Part shown: positions 1-4,900 of the stretch, piece after piece
Position numbering within the stretch: position 1 is the stretch's first letter
How the letters are laid out: each line of letters opens with the position of its first letter
From: Chloroflexota bacterium
GTDB taxonomy: Bacteria > Chloroflexota > Dehalococcoidia > Lucifugimonadales > UBA826
Reading direction: 5' to 3'
DNA length: 5,893 bases
NCBI GenBank assembly: GCA_002708065.1
Contig: PAOO01000055.1
Span: forward strand, 16,491 to 22,383
Program-made: the position numbers and the translations under genes
The notes under the pieces: model-generated
Told to the model about the DNA's origin: nothing
The model's input: only the letters and a program-made list of their open reading frames with translations
Database searches by the model: none

Positions 1-1
1 C

Positions 2-481
2 GATTCCGGTCAATCGGATGTCGCACTAGTCGACGTAGCAATTTCCAGAGAACGATTTGTAGGAGCAAGAGCAATCTGGAACATTGATTCTATTAGCGAA
101 CTCTTCCTGTCGATAGCAGAACCGGCAAGCATTGGTCTCTCCGCCATAGGAGGAATGATTCGGCCTGTGTCGCGAACTGATGACGTCGGATTACACATCT
201 CTTTGTCACGTTCAAAAACCGGGAATTTTGTAACCGCACCTGTAACCCCTGGTGGCTTGAGCCCAGTTTTTTACTCAGACTACACCTTGATGAAACCAGG
301 GGAAGAATATCAGGTGTTAGATAAGCCATGCATAATTGCCCTAGATGGGGAACGAACTATTCCGCTTCAACCGGGCCAAAATGCAAAGATTGAAATGAGC
401 CTCGATGGGCCGCGCGTCATCGATCCTTATATATCTCTTCGATTGGCCGCCGAGGCCGGCTATTTCTGTGAAAAAGGCTAG
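2..481 (+). CDS. acoX: AcoX-like ATP-NAD kinase family protein, C-terminal part (5' end outside window)
   Basis: The frame is open from the first bases of the window to TAG at 479-481, giving 159 visible residues, so this is the 3' part of a longer gene (AcoX-type proteins are usually well over 300 residues). The fragment has the AcoX C-terminal signature in order: DVALVDVAISRERFVGARAIW near the start, then IGLSAIGGMIRPV, a TAPVTPGG segment, IALDGERTIPL, and GPRVID near the end. AcoX is an NAD-kinase-fold protein encoded in acetoin-catabolism operons beside the thiamine-diphosphate-dependent acetoin dehydrogenase. Its exact reaction is not firmly established. The acetoin dehydrogenase subunits, if present, would lie upstream and out of view. 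The downstream transferase gene starts 8 bases after the stop, so the two are probably co-transcribed. The internal ATG at 155 is not the true start, because family-conserved sequence precedes it. Family assignment is confident; a role in acetoin metabolism here is inferred. Confidence 0.85.
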   Translation, partial: DSGQSDVALVDVAISRERFVGARAIWNIDSISELFLSIAEPASIGLSAIGGMIRPVSRTDDVGLHISLSRSKTGNFVTAPVTPGGLSPVFYSDYTLMKPGEEYQVLDKPCIIALDGERTIPLQPGQNAKIEMSLDGPRVIDPYISLRLAAEAGYFCEKG

Positions 482-489
482 ATGACAAA

Positions 490-2085
490 TTGAATCCCAA
501 ATTTGATTCTAGAAGGTCAAACATTAGATGTCTTAACGGTATGGTCGCTACCAGCCAACCTCTTGCGTCCGAGGCTGGGTTAGAGATGCTAAAGAAGGGG
601 GGCCACGCAGTTGATGCGGCTGTGGCTTCGGCTGCTGTCCTAAATGTAGTAGAGCCCGCCTCCACGGGTATAGGAGGTGATTTATTCGCCTTAGTTTGGG
701 ACAACAGGGGAAAAAAGGTCCACGCCCTAAACGCGAGTGGAAGGTCTGGGAGTCTGGCTGATCCTTATAAGATTCTGAATCAAAACCAGACATCGATCAG
801 CGATATTTCACCCGTATCAATAACAGTACCTGGCGCGGCAAGCGGCTGGGATGAGCTCATAACCCGTTTTGGACATCTGAGTATATCAGAGGTCTTGCAA
901 CCTGCTATCTCCTATGCGAGTGATGGCTTCCCGGTCTCTGAAATCATAGCCAGCCAGTGGAAAAACAACCTCCACAGGTTGTCAAATATCGCAGGGCACG
1001 AACTTACGATCAATGGACGGTCACCTGAAGCGGGTGAAATTTTCTCTAATCTTGGACTCGCCCGAGTATTGCAAGATGTTGCCTCGGGTGGGGCTGACGC
1101 TTTCTACAAAGGGGATATTGCTAACCAAATCCTAAATTATCTCTCCGAACACGGGGGCTGGCTAACTGCGGAAGATCTTGCAGGCCACAGGGCAGATTGG
1201 GTTGAGCCTGCATGTACATCCTACCGCGGCGTAACGGCATGGGAATGTCCCCCTAATACTCAGGGATTACATGTGCTTATTGCTTTGAACATTGCTGAGC
1301 AATTCGACATCCGAAAAATGGGATTTCAAGAGCCCGAAACCTACCACCATCTCATAGAGGCAATGAGACTGTCCTTCAGTGATGGTTTCGCACACATTTC
1401 TGATCCTTCTAGTATGCGGATTTCGGTGGATCAACTACTTTCAAAGGATTACGCGGCCGACCGAGCGAAAACCATAGATCCGGACAAGACCAACCTCAAT
1501 TTCTCTACAGGTTATGAGATTCCTCACTCGGATACTGTTTATCTAACCGTAATAGACAGGGAGGGAAATGCTTGCTCGCTTATAAACAGTATTTACAGTG
1601 GGTTTGGATCCGGTCACGTCATTCCAGGAACAGGAGTTGTACTGCAAAGCCGAGGTGCATCATTCTCGTTGGACCCTCATCATCCTAATTACCTCCAACC
1701 TGGCAAGAGACCATTTCACACACTGATACCAGGTATGGCAACGAAAAATGATGAACTTTGGATTAGTTACGGGGTGATGGGGACTGTTCAACAGGCACAA
1801 GGTCATTTTCAAATGATGGTGAACATGGTCGATTTCGACCTTTCCCCGCAGGAGTCATTGAACGCGCCCAGATTCAGTGTCCGTACTGGAGAAGGGATTG
1901 GAATAGAATCCTTTGCAGACGGAGAAATTTCAAGGTCACTTGATCGAAAAGGCCACAAAGTGATTATTGGAGAACCGGATAACCTGATATTTGGCGGAGG
2001 GCAGATAATCCAGAGGGACCCAGTAACCGGGGTCATTACAGGGGGGACTGAGCCTAGGCAGGATGGAAGTGTTGCCGCATGGTAA
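490..2085 (+). CDS. ggt: Gamma-glutamyltransferase family protein (Ntn hydrolase, cytoplasmic YwrD-like type)
   Basis: A 531-residue protein of normal family length. It is made as a proenzyme that cleaves itself before a threonine, which then acts as N-terminal nucleophile. The family transfers or hydrolyses gamma-glutamyl groups (glutathione and related amides); some relatives are cephalosporin acylases. Visible motifs: GMVATSQPLAS (17-27), GGHAVDAAVA (37-46), STGIGGDLFAL (58-68), NASGR with R85 as probable glutamate-binding Arg, DTVYLTVID with predicted nucleophile T349 (codon 1534-1536), GFGSGHVIPGTG (371-382), and KRPFHTLIP (406-414). The small subunit would be 349-531. No signal peptide is seen, so it is probably cytoplasmic. 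The usual Gly-Gly of the oxyanion-hole loop (GVMGG) reads GVMG-T432. The start is TTG at 490, chosen because family-like SRR...NGM precedes the first ATG (541), the frame has a stop at 469-471, and AAAAAGG lies at 471-477. Substrate cannot be told from sequence. Confidence 0.95.
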   Translation: MNPKFDSRRSNIRCLNGMVATSQPLASEAGLEMLKKGGHAVDAAVASAAVLNVVEPASTGIGGDLFALVWDNRGKKVHALNASGRSGSLADPYKILNQNQTSISDISPVSITVPGAASGWDELITRFGHLSISEVLQPAISYASDGFPVSEIIASQWKNNLHRLSNIAGHELTINGRSPEAGEIFSNLGLARVLQDVASGGADAFYKGDIANQILNYLSEHGGWLTAEDLAGHRADWVEPACTSYRGVTAWECPPNTQGLHVLIALNIAEQFDIRKMGFQEPETYHHLIEAMRLSFSDGFAHISDPSSMRISVDQLLSKDYAADRAKTIDPDKTNLNFSTGYEIPHSDTVYLTVIDREGNACSLINSIYSGFGSGHVIPGTGVVLQSRGASFSLDPHHPNYLQPGKRPFHTLIPGMATKNDELWISYGVMGTVQQAQGHFQMMVNMVDFDLSPQESLNAPRFSVRTGEGIGIESFADGEISRSLDRKGHKVIIGEPDNLIFGGGQIIQRDPVTGVITGGTEPRQDGSVAAW

Positions 2086-2101
2086 TTATTTATCTGCCTA
2101 G
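2054..2101. repeat. Inverted repeat across the convergent stop codons
   Basis: CTAGGCAG at 2054-2061 and its exact reverse complement CTGCCTAG at 2094-2101 form an 8-base stem with a 32-base loop. The loop contains both stop codons (2083-2085 on +, 2090-2092 on -). The position fits a bidirectional 3'-end structure, but the loop is long and neither side has a clean U-tract; only a loosely T-rich stretch follows on the + strand (2102-2118). Both arms lie in coding sequence, so the match could be chance. It is the only terminator candidate seen between the two gene groups. Confidence 0.3.
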
Positions 2102-2608
2102 TATCTTTCTTACCTTTTCGTAATCAAGGGCAGCATTTTTCCTGTCACCTAAAGCCCAAAGCAGCATAGCCCTATTGTTAAAGGCATACCAATACTCGGA
2201 GTCCAAGTCTATAGCCTCATTATAGTCAGATAACGCCTCTTCATGAAGTCCCAAATCGGCTTTCGCCATTCCTCGGTTGTTATATGCGTCTCGGTAGAGA
2301 GGATCTATGTCCAAAGCTTTTGTAAAATCAACGATCGCTTGGTTTGGATTACCCATGCCTCTATGGCAAATCCCCCTGTTGTTGTATACAGGTGCCTCTG
2401 CTTGCTCGAATCCAATAATCTTAGAATAGTCATCAATTGCATCATCAAATCTTCTAGCATCTAAGTAGCCATTCCCGCGAAGAAATAGTTTTTCGGTATC
2501 ATTAGGATCCTGATGCAAGGCCACTGTTAGAGACTCTATTACTTCAAGCAGATAATCCAAATCACTCTTCTGGCTGAGATTCCCATCATTTCTCCAGTTA
2601 TAAGACAT
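2090..2608 (-). CDS. Tetratricopeptide repeat (TPR) protein
   Basis: A 172-residue protein made mostly of about four 34-residue TPR units: roughly 38-71, 73-106 (YNNRGICHRG...KALDIDP), 107-140 (YNNRGMAKADLG...EAIDLD) and 141-170 (FNNRAMLLWALGD). Each has the W/Y-N-N-R-G, L/M-G and A-x-x-D-Y/F pattern of the family. Residues 15-37 (leucine-rich, ending ALHQDPND) look like a partial cap helix. There is no signal peptide or membrane segment, so it is probably cytosolic. TPR arrays bind other proteins; nothing shows the partner, and no enzymatic domain is present. It is the last gene of the - strand group and begins 3 bases after the Nudix stop, so translation is probably coupled. ATTAGGAT sits directly before the ATG, too close for a normal ribosome site; GGAGGAG (inside the Nudix gene) lies about 18 bases upstream. 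The fold is certain, the role unknown. Confidence 0.9.
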   Translation of the reverse strand: MSYNWRNDGNLSQKSDLDYLLEVIESLTVALHQDPNDTEKLFLRGNGYLDARRFDDAIDDYSKIIGFEQAEAPVYNNRGICHRGMGNPNQAIVDFTKALDIDPLYRDAYNNRGMAKADLGLHEEALSDYNEAIDLDSEYWYAFNNRAMLLWALGDRKNAALDYEKVRKILGR

Positions 2609-2611
2609 ATC

Positions 2612-3118
2612 CTAATGCAGGCCTATCTCCTCCACGCAACTGTGTTCCCTAACGTGTTTTAATGCATCATCAATACGCAATTGCGTGGATAAAAGGGTCA
2701 TCTCTGGTAACTCTTTAGGAAAGTAATAACCAATATCCAAACTTTCGTCTGAAATTCTCAATTCACCAGCGATTCTTGAACATATGAACAACGCGGCGAC
2801 ATATTGAACGAGATTTCCATCTGGATACAGTATCGCCGTAAAATCCTTGAGATCCGAATACACCTTTACCATGCATTTAACATCTACAGTTAATCCGGTT
2901 TCCTCAAATATTTCCCTGGCCGAACAATCAGTCAGGGATTCTGCAGGGTCCATACCGCCGCCCGGCAATCCCCACCAACCGTTATCCGATCTCTGCTGAA
3001 GTAACACTCTCCCAGATAGATCAAAAACCACGCCAGTTGCAGAAGCCATGACGATGTCAGGTACACGGGTCAGGGGCTGCCCAGTACAATCAACGAACCC
3101 ATGTTCAATAAATTGCAT
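2612..3118 (-). CDS. Nudix hydrolase (MutT-like)
   Basis: A 168-residue protein with an exact Nudix box GX5EX7REUXEEXGU at residues 54-76 (bases 2891-2959): G54, E60, R68-E69, E72-E73, G75. Just before it is the usual WWGLPGGG, and the N-terminal side has TGVVFDLSGRVLLQQR, the standard first strands. E72 and E73 would bind the catalytic divalent metal. Family members hydrolyse nucleoside diphosphates linked to another group (dNTPs, ADP-ribose, NADH, sugar nucleotides and others). The C-terminal IGYYFPKELPEM matches the common closing segment of ADP-ribose/MutT-type members, but substrate cannot be read from the motif. It lies 5 bases after the methyltransferase stop and 3 before the TPR gene. 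ATG start at 3118, with TAAGGA overlapping the upstream TAA as a short-spaced ribosome site. It may be a housekeeping cleanup enzyme or act on an operon product; the latter is speculation. Confidence 0.95.
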   Translation of the reverse strand: MQFIEHGFVDCTGQPLTRVPDIVMASATGVVFDLSGRVLLQQRSDNGWWGLPGGGMDPAESLTDCSAREIFEETGLTVDVKCMVKVYSDLKDFTAILYPDGNLVQYVAALFICSRIAGELRISDESLDIGYYFPKELPEMTLLSTQLRIDDALKHVREHSCVEEIGLH

Positions 3119-3123
3119 AATCC

Positions 3124-3738
3124 TTATTTAACAGCATATCCAACTATATTGGGAATTCGAATCACAACACCTAAGCTAAGGCTGAACTCTCTTAAGTTAA
3201 CAGTTTGAAATTGTGAACCATGCAAATGACGCTTTATATCCCGATGGAGATGACAACCCGTCGTTGCCCATCGCCAGAAGGGATTCAACAATTTTTGTAA
3301 ACCTTTCCCTATTGGTGCCTTAGATACAACATGTTCGTAGAAATAAAATCTACCCCCAGGCTTAAGAACCCTATACGCCTCCGATATAACTGCTTCCACA
3401 TCCTCAACCATGCAAAGCACTAAGGTCGTAAACACAGAATCAAAATGATCATCGGGAAAAGACAAGCCTTCACCTTTGCAACTTGAGATATTAACGACTA
3501 CATTGTGCTTTCTGGCAGTGGATAACAATTTGCGTCTCATGTGTCGATCTGGCTCTACAGCAGTGATACTACTCGTGTGTTGAAGTACTGAAAGATTTGC
3601 TCCGGTCCCAGCGCCTATTTCCAATACATGACCCTCGCATCGACCAGCGGTCATTCTTCTGTATGGCAAAACCTTAGATTCAACTACTGAATTCAACACG
3701 TCATAAAATTGGGCGAACAACCACTTCGATAATTGCAT
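3124..3738 (-). CDS. Class I SAM-dependent methyltransferase, METTL7/TMT1-like
   Basis: A 204-residue Rossmann-fold methyltransferase. Motif I is VLEIGAGTGANL (38-49), the acidic residue ending strand 2 is E62 in AVEPD, GEGLSFPDDHFD (89-100) covers the adenine-side segment, and VLKPGGRFYFYEHV (124-137) is the post-motif region. Several features point past generic Methyltransf_11 to the METTL7 (thiol S-methyltransferase TMT1) type: GTGAN, TTLVLCMVED (104-113), EHV, the LLNPFWRW...GCHLHRD block (150-167) and the ending PNIVGYAVK. Human METTL7 proteins methylate alkyl thiols and carry an N-terminal membrane anchor. This protein begins almost directly at the soluble region, so it is probably cytosolic or peripheral. 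ATG start at 3738; the 27-base gap upstream has no strong ribosome site. It sits between the PLP-enzyme gene and the Nudix gene. Methyltransferase is near certain; the METTL7 link is from recalled motifs, and substrate is unproven. Confidence 0.88.
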   Translation of the reverse strand: MQLSKWLFAQFYDVLNSVVESKVLPYRRMTAGRCEGHVLEIGAGTGANLSVLQHTSSITAVEPDRHMRRKLLSTARKHNVVVNISSCKGEGLSFPDDHFDSVFTTLVLCMVEDVEAVISEAYRVLKPGGRFYFYEHVVSKAPIGKGLQKLLNPFWRWATTGCHLHRDIKRHLHGSQFQTVNLREFSLSLGVVIRIPNIVGYAVK

Positions 3739-3765
3739 TTAGAGAACCAATACCAAGAACAATAT

Positions 3766-4863
3766 TTAGTGATGGCAGCCCCTGGCCGGAATATCCCATA
3801 CTGCTTCTACAACATCGTTACGTAAGACAATAAATTCGTCCCATCGATTCACCATAATGTCCTGTTGATTGCTGAGTAGATGCAACACCTCTCCTACAGC
3901 AAATGGACTACGATCTTCGGACATCAATACTGAGCTGGACTCCTCCATTTTGACAAATTTCACATCCTCGTGCCCCTCCACTACAGGGGTTACTCCCATT
4001 GGGCCCCCAAGACACCTGCGTCCGGCATCAATGAACGCGTATTTTTCTTTTACATCGATCACCCTTGTTATTATCTTCCCTGCAATGGCAAAATCTTCCA
4101 TATACCTGTTGGAAGCACTCATCAGGGCATAGGTTCCACCCTCGACTTCTGTCACTCCCTCAATCTCTGGAGCAACATCATAGCTAAATGTCTCTCCTGA
4201 AGAGACCATTACTACAGGTATACCTTCCGCTTCTATCGCTCTTTTTACCTTTAGACAGATTTCAATGTAACGCCTTCCCTCGGTGAATCGGGTTTCTCTA
4301 TCCGCCCATCCCCCTACAGTTTGATGGCTCATAACACCTAGGAATTTAATCCCTGGAAGCGATGCTGCCACCTTTGCTAGCGCCACACCCTCTCCTGGAC
4401 TCCTTACACCGGCCCGATCCATTGATGTATCAACCTCTATCAAAACTCCAATTTCCGATGACATCTTTACGGCTGCTTCCGATAAATCTTTCACATTCTG
4501 AAGGTTATCGATGCAAACCTTGATGTTGGCATGCTTTGCTAAAGCCGCGAGTCTACGAAGTTTGTCTGGGCCAACAACCTCGGAAGTAACCAAGACATCC
4601 TTTATCCCTCCCTGTATCATTACTTCAGCTTCTGCAATCTTCGCCGTACAAACTCCCCCTAGAGTTCCTCCCGCATCTATCTGCCTTTGTAATACCACAG
4701 GGCTCTTAATATTCTTGGCATGTTGACGCATTTTGCAGACCTTGCCATCGTACATTTCGGAAACCACCGAAAAGTTATGATCAAGTGCCTCTATATCGAT
4801 CACTAAAGCTGGGGTTTCGATGTCTTCTACTCTGGCGCCTATTTCTAAATTTCCAGTCAACAA
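3766..4863 (-). CDS. DSD1-family fold-type III PLP enzyme (D-serine dehydratase / D-threonine aldolase-like), divergent active site
   Basis: A 365-residue protein of normal length for the alanine-racemase-fold group that includes D-serine dehydratase and D-threonine/3-hydroxy-D-aspartate aldolase. Visible family pattern: IETPALVIDIEALDHN (15-30), HAK with probable PLP lysine K50 (codon 4714-4716), TAKIAEAEVMIQGGIKDVLV (73-92), IEVD..MDRAGV (142-153), SSGETF (221-226), EVEGGTYALM (239-248), FIDAGRR (277-283), and the closing strand VVEAVWDIPARG. So it has a TIM barrel followed by a C-terminal beta domain. The canonical RPHxK-T-H-K reads RQHAK-N-I-K (46-53). The usual metal-binding PxHxC/D segment reads S-N-Q333-Q-D335, so the His ligand is lost while an Asp as in D-threonine aldolase remains. 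The protein ends in Cys-His-His. Start is TTG at 4861-4863 behind a strong GAGGTGAT. Substrate and reaction (elimination, aldol cleavage or racemisation) are open. Confidence 0.85.
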   Translation of the reverse strand: MLTGNLEIGARVEDIETPALVIDIEALDHNFSVVSEMYDGKVCKMRQHAKNIKSPVVLQRQIDAGGTLGGVCTAKIAEAEVMIQGGIKDVLVTSEVVGPDKLRRLAALAKHANIKVCIDNLQNVKDLSEAAVKMSSEIGVLIEVDTSMDRAGVRSPGEGVALAKVAASLPGIKFLGVMSHQTVGGWADRETRFTEGRRYIEICLKVKRAIEAEGIPVVMVSSGETFSYDVAPEIEGVTEVEGGTYALMSASNRYMEDFAIAGKIITRVIDVKEKYAFIDAGRRCLGGPMGVTPVVEGHEDVKFVKMEESSSVLMSEDRSPFAVGEVLHLLSNQQDIMVNRWDEFIVLRNDVVEAVWDIPARGCHH

Positions 4864-4869
4864 CTCAAT

Positions 4870-4877
4870 ATCACCTC
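4870..4877 (-). promoter_or_regulatory. Strong Shine-Dalgarno site deciding a TTG start
   Basis: On the - strand this reads GAGGTGAT, an eight-base match to the 16S 3'-end complement, ending six bases before TTG at 4861-4863. No ATG or GTG lies between it and the in-frame stop at 4876-4878. This settles TTG as the start of the PLP-enzyme gene and suggests efficient independent initiation after the preceding gene's stop at 4901-4903. Confidence 0.8.
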
Positions 4878-4900
4878 AAATCTCTTTAAATTTATCTGAT

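Noticed and set aside
93..329. Open frame of 78 codons on the - strand
   Set aside because: Fully inside the AcoX-like coding region on the other strand, with no recognisable motif or ribosome site.
482..493. ATG at 482 as a start for the transferase
   Set aside because: It is in another frame and hits TGA after three codons.
541..543. ATG as the start of the transferase gene
   Set aside because: It would cut into the conserved region; SRRSNIRCLNG before it is the usual family lead-in, so TTG at 490 fits better.
417..704. Open frame of 95 codons on the - strand
   Set aside because: It lies opposite the end of the AcoX-like gene and the start of the transferase gene, whose products match known families; its own translation shows no recognisable motif.
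2339..2460. Repeated DNA within the TPR gene as a possible tandem repeat element
   Set aside because: The repetition is at protein level (NNRG-type TPR units); the DNA copies are diverged and explained by the fold.
3111..3738. Shared ATGCAATT at the starts of the methyltransferase (3731-3738) and Nudix (3111-3118) genes
   Set aside because: Eight bases including the start codon and two codons (Met-Gln plus two bases); flanks do not match, so chance is sufficient.
3739..3765. Promoter or terminator in the 27-base gap before the methyltransferase
   Set aside because: No convincing -10/-35 pair or hairpin with U-tract is seen in it.
3970..4200. Overlapping + strand open frames within the PLP-enzyme gene (3869-4132 and 3970-4200)
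   Set aside because: Antisense to a well-supported gene, low-complexity translations, no family pattern.
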